In this document: one piece after another, positions 27,083 through 36,776 of the stretch
Layout: every line of letters starts with the position of its first letter
Position numbering within the stretch: position 1 is the stretch's first letter
Source: CALLCD01 sp039196965
GTDB taxonomy: Bacteria; Pseudomonadota; Alphaproteobacteria; Caulobacterales; Hyphomonadaceae
NCBI GenBank assembly: GCA_039196965.1
Contig: JBCCUK010000006.1
Location: 1 to 64,000, forward strand
DNA: 64,000 nucleotides
Direction of reading: 5' to 3'
Translations under genes and position numbers: made by a program
The notes under the pieces: model-generated
The model's database searches: none
The model's input: only the letters and a program-made list of their open reading frames with translations
What the model was told of the DNA's origin: nothing

Positions 27083-28186
27083 TCATTTGGCTACGATCTT
27101 CTCTGCCAGATCAGCAAGATCTACAGTTGCTGTTACTGTGCCTGTAGCTTTTGCTGCCGCTGCTCGACGAGCCAGTTCAACACCATTGACCAAGCGCTTA
27201 ACTATTAAAGCGCCAGCTCGCTCCGGTGTCAGTTCGTCCTCTGATATGACATCTGCTGCATTGGCCTCTACCAACGTCGCTGCATTCGCGGTCTGGTGGT
27301 CGTCCATCGCAATCTTCAAGGGAACAAGAATGGAAGGCCGACCTATGGCAGCGATTTCGGAAACGGTGCCAGCGCCAGACCGGGCGATGACGAGATGGGC
27401 AGCAGCCAGCCGATCAGGCATATCAGTAAAAAAGGGCTGAAGCTCCGCCTCAATGTCAGCCGCGGTATAGATCGCATTCACCATCTCGAGCTGCTCTTCT
27501 CGAACCTGCTGAACGACGCAGATTCGTGACTTTAATTCGGCGGGCAGATGATCGGCAATGGCCACTGGGAACACGTCACCCAGTATGCGCGCGCCCTGCG
27601 ATCCGCCGGTAATGAAAATAGTCAACATACCATCCGTCGACGGAAAAGGGGCGGTCCTTTTAGCTGCAATATGCTCTCGCACTGGATTGCCGACCGGACG
27701 GTGGTACACTCCCGCCGGCAATCGGTCGAGGCGCTGAAAACCGCTCGCTACAGCTGCAGCATGGCTGGCGAATTGCCTGTTCACCCGACCGAGGACGGAA
27801 TTCTGTTCGTGGATCAGAATGGGTACGCGCTTGCGGCGCGCTGCCGCCATCATAGGAAACGCAGGATAGCCTCCAAACCCGGCCACAAGTGCTGGTCGCT
27901 TTGTCTTTAAAAGATGTTCAGCCCTAACCGCACCGCGCGCAAGCTTCAAGGCCGTGAACGGTAGGGTCCAGGGTCTCCGAACATTTGGACTCGCAGCTTT
28001 TACCTCTTCTTTCCAATCAGCAGGAAAGGCCTTTGCATATCGAAGCCCCCGCACATCAGAGACAAGACCGATTTGCCAGCCTCGGCGGCGCATTTCTTCG
28101 GCAAATGCCGCCGCCGGGAACATATGCCCGCCTGTGCCGCCGGCTCCAACGATTACCAAACGCGCCATATCCTGATGATCAGGCAT
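27083..28186 (-). CDS. murG: Lipid II synthase MurG (UDP-GlcNAc transferase)
   Basis: A 367-residue inner-membrane-associated glycosyltransferase that adds GlcNAc to lipid I. GGTGGHMFPA is the N-terminal glycine loop; HEQNSVLGRVNR, FITGGSQGARIL and the donor site IARSGAGTVSEIAAIGRPSILVPL are all present. The ATG has AGGAGG close upstream and overlaps the ftsW stop by eight bases. A second Met at residue 7 is the other possible start. Confidence 0.95.
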   Translation of the reverse strand: MPDHQDMARLVIVGAGGTGGHMFPAAAFAEEMRRRGWQIGLVSDVRGLRYAKAFPADWKEEVKAASPNVRRPWTLPFTALKLARGAVRAEHLLKTKRPALVAGFGGYPAFPMMAAARRKRVPILIHEQNSVLGRVNRQFASHAAAVASGFQRLDRLPAGVYHRPVGNPVREHIAAKRTAPFPSTDGMLTIFITGGSQGARILGDVFPVAIADHLPAELKSRICVVQQVREEQLEMVNAIYTAADIEAELQPFFTDMPDRLAAAHLVIARSGAGTVSEIAAIGRPSILVPLKIAMDDHQTANAATLVEANAADVISEDELTPERAGALIVKRLVNGVELARRAAAAKATGTVTATVDLADLAEKIVAK

Positions 28187-29318
28187 AGGCCCTCCTGAAT
28201 CTCAATCTCGCTCCCTTCCGCCGCACGAGAGCGAGCGCCAGACCTAGCGTTAATCCCGTGCCCAAAAGGGAAGAACCACCGGCTGAAACAAGTGGCAGTG
28301 TCATCCCCTTGGGCGGGATCAATGAGATATTCACCCCGATATTTATGGCAGCGTGAAGACCAAAAAGCGCAAAAAGGCCAGTTGCGGCAGCCCTCGGATA
28401 TGGGTCTTCTATTTGCGAGGCGAGCAGAATACCGCGCGCAACGATAAACCCGTAAAGCAAGAGCAGTCCGAGCGACGCCGCAAGGCCGAACTCCTCGGAA
28501 AGAACAGCATAGATAAAGTCAGTCTGCGCATCCGGCAGAGTTGTTTTGATGGTGCCCTCCCCCGGTCCGACACCGAACAGACCACCATTGGAAATCGCCT
28601 TCAGGGCCACATCAATCTGATATGTATCGTAGTCGGATGGAGATATGAAACTCAAGATCCGATAACGCACATACGGCAAGGTGAGAAACAGGATACCAGC
28701 CAGAATTGCTCCGCCGGCAGTAAATCCAGCAGCCCATCGCCAAGGAAGCCCCGAAACAAAGAAAGTCACAATGAACGCCGATGTTAGCAGAACAGACTGG
28801 CCCACATCTGGCTGGAGCAGCAAAAGGCTGAGTGTCGCACTATAGAGACCGAAGGAAATGATAGCCCACGGTCCATCCGGAAAGAGATTGCGCTGAGCGA
28901 GCAACCAACCGCTCAGGACCACCAGCGCTGGTTTTACAAACTCGGATGGCTGCAGGGAAAATCCGGCGTAACGCAGCCAGCGCTGAGCTCCTTTTGACTC
29001 ATGACCGAACATCAGAACACCGATCATGAGAATGAGCGCTCCAAAGAACACAACGGCGCTCCACCGTCTTCCCCAAACGGGATCTAACATTGAATGGGAC
29101 ACCAAAATCCCGGTCGTCAGCACAATGAACACAATCTGGCGAAAGACGAAATGATAGGGATCGCCATAACCAATTCGCGCAGCCGCAGGCGGGCTAACCG
29201 ACAGCGACAGCAATAGCCCGATCCCGAGGAGCAACCAAATCGCAACCATGATCGGCCAATCAACAGTTCGCCGCCATTCGGCAACGATGGACCGGTCAGA
29301 TCGCGCAAGTACCGTCAT
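28179..29318 (-). CDS. ftsW: Septal peptidoglycan polymerase FtsW (SEDS family)
   Basis: A 379-residue membrane glycosyltransferase with about ten hydrophobic segments that polymerises lipid II at the division site together with FtsI. Family motifs include GAQRWLRYAGFSLQPSEFVKPALVVL, QPDVGQSVLL, GPGEGTIKTTLPDAQTDFIYAVLSEEFG and the C-terminal PPKGMTLPLVSAGGSSLLGTGLTLGLAL. It is coupled to murD through an ATGA overlap. Confidence 0.95.
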   Translation of the reverse strand: MTVLARSDRSIVAEWRRTVDWPIMVAIWLLLGIGLLLSLSVSPPAAARIGYGDPYHFVFRQIVFIVLTTGILVSHSMLDPVWGRRWSAVVFFGALILMIGVLMFGHESKGAQRWLRYAGFSLQPSEFVKPALVVLSGWLLAQRNLFPDGPWAIISFGLYSATLSLLLLQPDVGQSVLLTSAFIVTFFVSGLPWRWAAGFTAGGAILAGILFLTLPYVRYRILSFISPSDYDTYQIDVALKAISNGGLFGVGPGEGTIKTTLPDAQTDFIYAVLSEEFGLAASLGLLLLYGFIVARGILLASQIEDPYPRAAATGLFALFGLHAAINIGVNISLIPPKGMTLPLVSAGGSSLLGTGLTLGLALALVRRKGARLRFRRAYA

Positions 29319-30733
29319 GCGCTCTCAGAGAATGGTGGGCCGTCGCCTAGGCTGGACACAATCGATTTGAACGCATCGCCGCGCGCTTCAAAGTCTCTGA
29401 ACTGATCAAAGCTCGCACAGGCAGGCGACAGGAGCACAACAGGGTCCTTCTCACCGGACGCCGAGGCATCGTGCAAAGCTTCGTGCACAGCATTTTCCAA
29501 TGTCCCACATTTCGCGGTCGGCGCTTTGCCCTTCAGGGTTCGGGCAAAGCCGTCCTGAGCTTCACCGATCAGATAGGCCTTCGCGACATGGGGAAACAGC
29601 GGCGCGAGATCGCCGATGCCGTCAGACTTCGCCTGCCCCCCAGCAATCCAGTAAACCCGTGGGAAGGCTTTCAAAGCCTGCTCGGCGGCCTGGGCATTCG
29701 TCGCCTTTGAATCATTGATAAACCGAACACCTTCAACTTTACCTGCAAGTTCGAGGCGGTGGGGCAGACCGGGAAAGGTATAGATCGCCTGCATGATCAC
29801 ACCGGGTTCTATACCCAGCACTCGGCAGACCGCAAAAGCCGCCGCGACATTCTGGTGATTGTGCTTGCCCGGCAGCGTTGGGGCGTCGCGCAAATCGCCC
29901 GCCAACATGGCTTTGCCAAGAAGGCTGGAATAGAGCCGACCGTCAATCGCGCTGATCCCACGCCCAAGTGCGTACCCGGACGAAATCTGCACCACGTTCT
30001 GATTGGCCTTGCTGGCAAGGCTCATAGAGACAGACTGGGTATGCAGGTCGTCGACGCCGACAATGGCAAAATCATTCTGGCCCTGGTTTTGGAAGATGCG
30101 TTTCTTCGCATCGAGATAGCCCTGAAGCCCGCCATGGCGCTCCAGATGATCCGGCGAGAAATTCAGGAAAACGCTGATATCGCAGTGCAGACTTTTCGCA
30201 AGATCAAGCTGGTAGGAGGATAGCTCCAACACGTACACCGAATTGGCATGCAGAGGTGCCATGTCGAGAACACCCGTACCGATATTGCCACCAACGCGGG
30301 CATCGCGGCCCGCTTCTTTGAGGATATGGCCGATCAGCGCCGTGGTTGTTGACTTCCCGTTCGTGCCCGTAATGCCGATCACCTTCGGTCGCCCGCGCTC
30401 CGGCAGAGCCTGCACGGCACGGGCAAAAAGTTCCATATCTCCCACGACTGGCACACCTGTCATTTCTGCCATACGCACAACGCGGTGGGGCTGGGGAAAC
30501 TTGTAAGGGACACCTGGTGACAGGATCAGGGCGGCAAAGCTCTGCCAGTCGCGCTTATTGATATCGGACAAGGTTATGCCCTCAGCCTCGGCCTTGACCC
30601 GGGTCTTCTCATTATCATCCCAGGCGTGCACACGCGCCCCACCCGCCGCCAATGCCTTGGCAGCGCTGAGCCCGGTCCGTCCAAGACCGAAGACAGCGAC
30701 ATCGCGTCCGGAATATTCCGTAATAGGGATCAT
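29315..30733 (-). CDS. murD: UDP-N-acetylmuramoyl-L-alanine--D-glutamate ligase MurD
   Basis: A 472-residue Mur ligase. The N-terminal VAVFGLGRTGLSAA nucleotide fold, the ATP loop GITGTNGKSTTTALIGH and the C-terminal FINDSKATNAQAAEQAL are diagnostic. The frame is open for 34 more codons upstream, but that stretch lies inside mraY; ATG at 30733, 14 bases after the mraY stop, gives the normal N terminus. Its stop overlaps the ftsW start. Confidence 0.95.
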   Translation of the reverse strand: MIPITEYSGRDVAVFGLGRTGLSAAKALAAGGARVHAWDDNEKTRVKAEAEGITLSDINKRDWQSFAALILSPGVPYKFPQPHRVVRMAEMTGVPVVGDMELFARAVQALPERGRPKVIGITGTNGKSTTTALIGHILKEAGRDARVGGNIGTGVLDMAPLHANSVYVLELSSYQLDLAKSLHCDISVFLNFSPDHLERHGGLQGYLDAKKRIFQNQGQNDFAIVGVDDLHTQSVSMSLASKANQNVVQISSGYALGRGISAIDGRLYSSLLGKAMLAGDLRDAPTLPGKHNHQNVAAAFAVCRVLGIEPGVIMQAIYTFPGLPHRLELAGKVEGVRFINDSKATNAQAAEQALKAFPRVYWIAGGQAKSDGIGDLAPLFPHVAKAYLIGEAQDGFARTLKGKAPTAKCGTLENAVHEALHDASASGEKDPVVLLSPACASFDQFRDFEARGDAFKSIVSSLGDGPPFSESA

Positions 30734-30747
30734 CGTGCGGGGACCGG

Positions 30748-31941
30748 TTACCTCAGCTTCAGGGTTGCTAATCCTGCAAGGGCAAACAGGACAGAGAGGA
30801 TCCAGAACCGCACTACGACCCGGGTTTCGGGCCACCCTTTTTTCTGGAAATGATGATGAAGGGGAGCCATGGCAAATATACGCCTACCCTCCCCGGTCAG
30901 ACGCCTTGTCAGCTTGAAATAGCCAACCTGCATCATGACGGACAATGCTTCGAGCACGAACAATCCACCAATGATGACAAGCGCGAACTCGTGTTTGACA
31001 GCGACGGCGACGATGCCGAGCATCCCACCGAGACCGAGTGATCCAGTGTCTCCCATGAAGACACGCGCTGGATAGGTATTGTACCAGAGAAAGCCCATGC
31101 CGGCTCCCATCATCGCCCCAAGCAGAACAGCAAGCTCACCGGAACCGGGCGTGAACTGAATACCGAGATAGTCCGCAAACAGAAAATTACCGGTCAGATA
31201 GGCAATCAGCGCGTATGCACCAGCGGCAAACATCATGGGGACAATTGCGAGCCCATCGAGGCCGTCAGTAAAGTTCACGGCATTTGCCGAGCCGACGACG
31301 ACGATCATTCCGAACAGAATGAAGAGCCCGCCAAGCGGGAAGAAGTAATCGTTGACGAAGGGAACGGCGACACCGCCTGAGAAATTCTGGTCATTCGGTT
31401 CAATCGTCGTGCTTGGAGCGAGCCCCGCAATGTTCTCGGCAAGTCCATTCAGGCCGCCCCAATCGGCGTGACCGAGGGGGGTATGTGCACCATGCAGCCC
31501 CATGATGAAGGCACAGGCGATCCCGGCCACAAGGAATTCGACGGCAAGCCGTATCTTAGCAGAAACACCGGCATCGGACTGCTTGGTGACTTTGGCATAA
31601 TCATCGAAGAATCCGAGCACCGCGAAGATCGCGGTCACGACCAGAGCAACCCAGATATAAGGGTTCGAAAGATCGGCCCATATCAGCGTACCAGCAAACA
31701 AACCGAGCCAGATGATAAAGCCGCCCATTGTCGGCGTGCCCTGCTTGGAGAGCTGCGCCTCCAAAGAAAGATCCCGAATGGGCTGGCCCTTGCCCTGACG
31801 TGCCCGCAGCGCGTCGATCATTGTGCCACCGAAAATTGCGGCCAGCGCAAACGCAGTCACCACGGCTGCACCGGTTCGAAAAGTCAGATAATTCAAGAGA
31901 TTAAATAGCCCGTCATCGCTGACGAACAGCAAGTAAAGCAT
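30748..31941 (-). CDS. mraY: Phospho-MurNAc-pentapeptide transferase MraY
   Basis: A polytopic enzyme that makes lipid I from UDP-MurNAc-pentapeptide and undecaprenyl phosphate. LSKQGTPTMGGF, FFDDYAKV, NAVNFTDGLDGLA and MAPLHHHFQKKGWPE are conserved, including the catalytic aspartates. At 397 residues it is about 35 longer than the common 360. The excess lies in one loop, about residues 150-200, between GIACAFIMGLHG and VNDYFFPLGG. The start overlaps the murF stop by one base (TAATG). Confidence 0.95.
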   Translation of the reverse strand: MLYLLFVSDDGLFNLLNYLTFRTGAAVVTAFALAAIFGGTMIDALRARQGKGQPIRDLSLEAQLSKQGTPTMGGFIIWLGLFAGTLIWADLSNPYIWVALVVTAIFAVLGFFDDYAKVTKQSDAGVSAKIRLAVEFLVAGIACAFIMGLHGAHTPLGHADWGGLNGLAENIAGLAPSTTIEPNDQNFSGGVAVPFVNDYFFPLGGLFILFGMIVVVGSANAVNFTDGLDGLAIVPMMFAAGAYALIAYLTGNFLFADYLGIQFTPGSGELAVLLGAMMGAGMGFLWYNTYPARVFMGDTGSLGLGGMLGIVAVAVKHEFALVIIGGLFVLEALSVMMQVGYFKLTRRLTGEGRRIFAMAPLHHHFQKKGWPETRVVVRFWILSVLFALAGLATLKLR

Positions 31942-33383
31942 TATCTACCCCTTGCGGCGCTTTCTACACCGCGTTCCATCACCGCCTCGTCTGACCCTGT
32001 ACTCCATTGGCGCAAGGCATCTGCGAGTTGTCCCATCCCGGAGTTATTCGACCCTTTGATCAAGACCATATCGCCCTCTTGGAGCGAGTTTTTCACCTCT
32101 TCCAACAGATCACCGGCCTTGACAGCCCAGTGTTTCTGAATCGTACCCGGTAAGGCGTCGGCGAGCGCTTTCATGTCGTCGCCGGACAGCCAGACCTGCT
32201 CAGCGCCCGAATTAACAACATCTTCTGCGAGACCGGCATGCATAGCGGCTGAGTCAGCCCCAAGTTCAGCCATGGCCCCAAGCGCCAGAATACGCCGTCC
32301 AGCTGGCCGAGATGACAATGCTGACAGGGCCGCCCGCAAACTTGTCGGGTTGGCATTATAGGCATCGTCAATAAGGGTGACGTTCCCGCCGCCCGGCAAT
32401 GAAAGCGTCTCGGTTTGCCCGCGACCTGGAGGCGGCGCAAAGCCCGTTAATGCACCGGAAGCTTCAGCGGCAGACAGTTTTGCGGTCGCCACACTGGAAA
32501 GGAGCGCTGCTGCGGCATTGATCGCCCAATGAAGCCCCCCGGCATGGAGATGGAGCGAAACCTCAGTCCCCATAATATTGAGCGTGACCCGCGCGCCATG
32601 GCCCTCGGCGTCATAGGAGACGATAAAGGCATCGTGCCCCGGTGCAGTGCCGAATGTCAGGATTTCAGCATCGCTTTGAGCCTCTAGCGCCCGGCCTTTC
32701 AGATAATCAACGAAATCGTCTTCCCCCGGAAGAATGGCGGCACCGCCAGCTTCCAATCCAGCAAAGATGCCCGCCTTCTCCTCAGCCACGCCCTCAATAG
32801 AGCCAACACCTTCAAGGTGGACCGCGGCAATCTTCGTGATGATCGCCGCATGGGGACGAACCATCTGGCTGCGCGGCGCAATTTCACCGGGTGTCGACAT
32901 ACCGATTTCGAACACGGCGCGTTCGGTTTTCTGGGACATACGCGCCAGTGTCAGGGGAACACCCCAATGATTATTGAAGCTTTTCTCCGGCCAGTGGGCA
33001 TGGCCGTGGGTCCGGAAGATGCGGGCGAGCATTTCCTTTACACTGGTTTTGCCTACCGAACCGGTTACGGCAACCCGCACTGCGTCGGCACGCGCGCGGG
33101 CGGCAATGCCCATGGCTTCCAACGCGGGCAGAACGCTCTCCACCATGAGCACAGGGCCACCATCGCCCGAAACAGGTTTGGACACCAATGCAGCCGAAGC
33201 CCCAGCCTCAAATGCTTGCAGCACAAAATCGTGTCCATCACGAACGTCCTGCAAAGCGACGAACAAGTCCCCCGACTGCAGCGTCCGCGTATCTATGGAA
33301 ATCCCGGACGCAAGCCAGCTGGCGCTGGACGTTCCGCCCGTCGCCGCTGCCGCATCGGCGGAGGTCCACAGATATTCAGTCAT
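31941..33383 (-). CDS. murF: UDP-MurNAc-tripeptide--D-alanyl-D-alanine ligase MurF
   Basis: A 480-residue ligase that completes the pentapeptide precursor. SIDTRTLQSGDLFVAL, the ATP loop VTGSVGKTSVKEML, NNHWGVPLTLARM and LIDDAYNANPTSLRAAL match the family. It is coupled to murE by an ATGA overlap and to mraY by TAATG. Confidence 0.95.
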   Translation of the reverse strand: MTEYLWTSADAAAATGGTSSASWLASGISIDTRTLQSGDLFVALQDVRDGHDFVLQAFEAGASAALVSKPVSGDGGPVLMVESVLPALEAMGIAARARADAVRVAVTGSVGKTSVKEMLARIFRTHGHAHWPEKSFNNHWGVPLTLARMSQKTERAVFEIGMSTPGEIAPRSQMVRPHAAIITKIAAVHLEGVGSIEGVAEEKAGIFAGLEAGGAAILPGEDDFVDYLKGRALEAQSDAEILTFGTAPGHDAFIVSYDAEGHGARVTLNIMGTEVSLHLHAGGLHWAINAAAALLSSVATAKLSAAEASGALTGFAPPPGRGQTETLSLPGGGNVTLIDDAYNANPTSLRAALSALSSRPAGRRILALGAMAELGADSAAMHAGLAEDVVNSGAEQVWLSGDDMKALADALPGTIQKHWAVKAGDLLEEVKNSLQEGDMVLIKGSNNSGMGQLADALRQWSTGSDEAVMERGVESAARGR

Positions 33384-34816
33384 GCGGCCGCCTCCAGTGC
33401 TTTGAGGGCGGTTTCCTGATCAGAAAATGGCAAAATCGTGTCACCGACGATCTGGCCTGTTTCATGGCCCTTTCCGGCGATTAAAAGCGTGTCACCTTTG
33501 CCGAGTTTACGAACGCCTTCGAAAATCGCCTCGCCGCGATCACCTATTTCCGCAGCACCGCCGGCAGAGTCCAGAATTGCTTTCCGGATGAGCCCCGGCT
33601 CCTCAGACCGCGGATTATCGTCGGTCACGATGATTTCGTCAGCAAGGCGGGTGGCCACCTCGCCCATGAGGGGCCGCTTGAAGGGATCGCGATCCCCGCC
33701 AGCGCCGAAGACGAGAACGAGCCGGCCTGCCGTATGGGGCCGCGCGGCGCGCAGGAGCGTATCCAGCCCATCGGGGGTGTGCGCATAGTCAACGAAGATC
33801 CCTGCGCCCTCACTGGTCTCACCGACAAACTCCATACGGCCTTTAACCGGCTCGAGCGCTGCCATACCCTTCAAAACGTCACCGAAAGAGTCGCCGAGAG
33901 CGAGGGCAAGACCAACAGCCGTCAGTGCATTCAGGGCCTGAAACTCACCAATCAGCGGCAGGTCAATTTCGGCTTCCTGACCGCGCCAGTCGAGATAGAG
34001 CTTCTGGCTTGTGGCCCTGGGCATCAATTCGGAGATTTTCAAATCCGACCCGCGCCAGCCGACGGACACAAGTTCGAGCCCTGCTGCCTTCGACCCGCTT
34101 TCAAAAGCTGTCTTCTCGTCGCTGTCGGCGTTAATGACAACCGGTGCACCCTCCGGCAAAAGCTCCGTGAACAACCGTAGTTTCGCCGCGCGATAATCGT
34201 CAAATGTCGGATGATAATCGAGGTGATCCTGGGTGAGGTTCGTAAATGCTCCGGCAGCAAGGCGCACCGCATCCAGACGAAATTGAACAAGACCATGGGA
34301 GGAGGCTTCCATGGCCGCATGGCTCACACCTTCATCGGCAAGCGTTTGAAGTGTTTCGTGAATCGCTACGGGGTCAGGCGTTGTATGCCCGAGATCAATC
34401 GAGCCGCTGGGCGCGATGGCTCCCAAAGTGCCCATGCTCGCGGCCTTCTTGCCACAATGGCTCCAGATCTGGCGGAGGAAATCTACAGTGGAGCTTTTGC
34501 CGTTCGTGCCTGTAATCGCAACAATCGTCTCCGGCTGGCGGGGGTAAAAACGTACAGCGGCGCGGGCGAGCGCCAGTCGGGGCTCAACCGCGTCGATACC
34601 TGGCACAGTCATATCGGAGGGCAGGTCGTGGCCAAGCACGGCAACGGCCCCACGCTCAATCGCTTGCTGGATATAATCCCGGCCATCGGCGGCAACGCCC
34701 TTCAGCGCGGCGAACACAAAGCCCGGCGCGACCTTGCGACTGTCCGCTGTCAGTCCACTGACTTTGATGTCTTGGGCCCCGGCGGGCAGTGGATCAAAAA
34801 TATCACCAAGCCTCAC
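33380..34816 (-). CDS. murE: UDP-MurNAc-L-alanyl-D-glutamate--2,6-diaminopimelate ligase MurE
   Basis: A 478-residue ligase. GLTADSRKVAPGFVFAALKG, the ATP loop ITGTNGKSSTVDFLRQIW, the carbamylated-lysine region and the selectivity motif TDDNPRSEEP are visible; the DNPR sequence is the meso-diaminopimelate-specific form, as expected for a Gram-negative bacterium. Translation begins at GTG within a GTGA overlap with the ftsI stop. Confidence 0.95.
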   Translation of the reverse strand: MRLGDIFDPLPAGAQDIKVSGLTADSRKVAPGFVFAALKGVAADGRDYIQQAIERGAVAVLGHDLPSDMTVPGIDAVEPRLALARAAVRFYPRQPETIVAITGTNGKSSTVDFLRQIWSHCGKKAASMGTLGAIAPSGSIDLGHTTPDPVAIHETLQTLADEGVSHAAMEASSHGLVQFRLDAVRLAAGAFTNLTQDHLDYHPTFDDYRAAKLRLFTELLPEGAPVVINADSDEKTAFESGSKAAGLELVSVGWRGSDLKISELMPRATSQKLYLDWRGQEAEIDLPLIGEFQALNALTAVGLALALGDSFGDVLKGMAALEPVKGRMEFVGETSEGAGIFVDYAHTPDGLDTLLRAARPHTAGRLVLVFGAGGDRDPFKRPLMGEVATRLADEIIVTDDNPRSEEPGLIRKAILDSAGGAAEIGDRGEAIFEGVRKLGKGDTLLIAGKGHETGQIVGDTILPFSDQETALKALEAAA

Positions 34817-36441
34817 AACGCTCTCCTGTCTATAGAGGCGCGAGATTCCTGGGATCCCAACTCCGGCAAGGGCACAACGCCGAGGAGCGGCGCAATTCTC
34901 TCAATCACCCGGCCAGCTGTCGGGGCCGCATTCCAGGCCGCCGTCGCGCCTTCACCCTCCCTTGCCCGGGGATCATCGAGAACGATCAATACGACATATT
35001 CGGGGCTATGGGCAGGAAACAGCGCCACGAAGCTCGTAATGTTCCGATCCTTGGCATAGCCGCCCGCGATTGGCTTCTCTGCGGTGCCGGTTTTGCCCGC
35101 CACGCGAAAGCCCGGAACATCGGCCGACTGACCAGTGCCGTGAACCACCGTCGCTCGCAGCATGCCTCGCAACTGTTCGGCCGCCGAGGCAGACATGATC
35201 CGCTTTGGTTCCGCGTCGTCTTTCGCCCGCAACAAACGGATCGGAACCGTTTGTCCATCATTGGCAAAAGCCATAAATGCCTGGGCAAATGATAGCGGCG
35301 TCACCGCCATACCATGGCCATAACTGATGGTGGCATGCTCAAGCTCACCCCAATAATCAGGCAGAAGCGGACTGGCCGACACGCCGAAATCCGAAGGTGC
35401 GCGGTCGAACAGACCAAAGGTCTTGTAAGCGGCCCGAAGTGTTTCACCGCCGAGGCGCTGGGCAATCTTCACAGTACCGATATTCGAGCTTTCAGACACA
35501 ATGTCGGTGACCGACATACTGGCGGGGCCCTTATGGGTATCCTTGATGGACTTCCCAGCAATTACGATCGGCGCGCGGACGTCGAACCTATCGTCGACAC
35601 CGATCGCACCAGCGTCCAAAGCTGCGGCCACACTGAACGGTTTGAAAATTGAGCCGAGTTCAAAGACCGCACCGGAAACCCGGTTCAGCCGTTTTTCCGC
35701 ACCTGCGAGTTCAGGACGGTTGGGATCAAATGACGGCCAACTCGCAAAGCCGCGGATCTCTCCGGTCGAGGCTTCGACAACCAGACCCGCCGCGCCCTCT
35801 GCATCAAACAGGTTCGCCGCATCTGAGAGCTCCTGATCAAGGGCAAACTGCACACCTGAATCGAGCGTCAACTGCAAGGGTTGCTCACCAGCCGACAGCA
35901 TTGCCTCGAAAGCACGCTCAACGCCCATCCGGCCGAGGCCGTCAATGTCGACATGGCCGAGCAGATGGCCAGCCTGGGACCCGCGCGGATAGACCCGGTG
36001 ACTTTCTTTCCGGAAACTCAACCCTTCGAGACCAAGGTCAAACACCGACTGCATCTGGCGCGGGGTTAGGCCGCGCTTTACCCACTCGAACCGGCGGTCC
36101 CTGTTGCGGAGCCGCTCCACCAGAACCTCTTCATCCAAGTCCGGCAGAATGGCGGAAAGCTCCCGCACAAGATCTTCCGGATCCCAGATTGCACGGGGAT
36201 CAGCAACCAGCGAATAGGCCACAACAGATGTGGCGAGCAATTCACCATTCCTGTCGACAATATCTGCGCGCTGGGGACCGCTACCGCTCCCGGGCTTGAG
36301 AACCGTTGTCTGGTTCGGCCCGCCAAGGGCAACATCCGCACCGCGAAGCCCAAGCAGTGCGAACAAGCCAACCATAGCCAGGGCAACGCAAGCCGACCGC
36401 GAGATACCAGCAATTCCGAGATGATCGCTACCTGACATCAT
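34813..36441 (-). CDS. ftsI: Septal transpeptidase FtsI (PBP3)
   Basis: A 542-residue bitopic class B penicillin-binding protein that crosslinks septal murein. One transmembrane helix (about residues 16-34) precedes the pedestal domain (RADIVDRNGELLATSV). The transpeptidase domain has Ser264-Lys267 (GSIFK), SSN at 318-320 and KTGT at 450-453. It starts at the first of two ATG codons, overlapping the ftsL stop. Confidence 0.95.
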   Translation of the reverse strand: MMSGSDHLGIAGISRSACVALAMVGLFALLGLRGADVALGGPNQTTVLKPGSGSGPQRADIVDRNGELLATSVVAYSLVADPRAIWDPEDLVRELSAILPDLDEEVLVERLRNRDRRFEWVKRGLTPRQMQSVFDLGLEGLSFRKESHRVYPRGSQAGHLLGHVDIDGLGRMGVERAFEAMLSAGEQPLQLTLDSGVQFALDQELSDAANLFDAEGAAGLVVEASTGEIRGFASWPSFDPNRPELAGAEKRLNRVSGAVFELGSIFKPFSVAAALDAGAIGVDDRFDVRAPIVIAGKSIKDTHKGPASMSVTDIVSESSNIGTVKIAQRLGGETLRAAYKTFGLFDRAPSDFGVSASPLLPDYWGELEHATISYGHGMAVTPLSFAQAFMAFANDGQTVPIRLLRAKDDAEPKRIMSASAAEQLRGMLRATVVHGTGQSADVPGFRVAGKTGTAEKPIAGGYAKDRNITSFVALFPAHSPEYVVLIVLDDPRAREGEGATAAWNAAPTAGRVIERIAPLLGVVPLPELGSQESRASIDRRAL

Positions 36442-36776
36442 TGCGCAGCCTCCACCTCAATCGGGTCAAGGCGATTATCGCGATGCCTTATAGGCTCCCC
36501 CACGAGGACATCGAGATTATACTCCGTGGCGATCTGGTTTGCCCGGGCCGGTGCCATACCAAGCTTCTCGCGAGCATATTCTTCTATCCATTCGCGGCGA
36601 CTGAGATGGGCAAGTTCGGCCGCTAAAAGCGCCTTTTGTCGATACGCCTCAGCAATCTCAGCTTCAAGCCGGACGATCTCCGCACCAGACTGACGCGCGC
36701 CGTCCTTTGCCCGATACAAACCAACAACCAAAAGGGTGGCCACGAGCAAACCGAATAGAAATGCATGCCGACTCAT
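36438..36776 (-). CDS. ftsL: Cell division protein FtsL
   Basis: A 112-residue bitopic protein: a short N terminus, one transmembrane helix (residues 5-21) and a coiled-coil-like stretch (about 30-65, ending LAHLSRREWIEEYAREKLGM). Sequence conservation in FtsL is low, and the call rests on topology and on its position between rsmH and ftsI. The ATG directly follows the rsmH stop (TGAATG). Confidence 0.88.
   Translation of the reverse strand: MSRHAFLFGLLVATLLVVGLYRAKDGARQSGAEIVRLEAEIAEAYRQKALLAAELAHLSRREWIEEYAREKLGMAPARANQIATEYNLDVLVGEPIRHRDNRLDPIEVEAAQ

Noticed and set aside
34211..35059. A 282-codon open frame on the plus strand
   Set aside because: Antisense to murE and ftsI; composition reflects the complementary strand of those genes.
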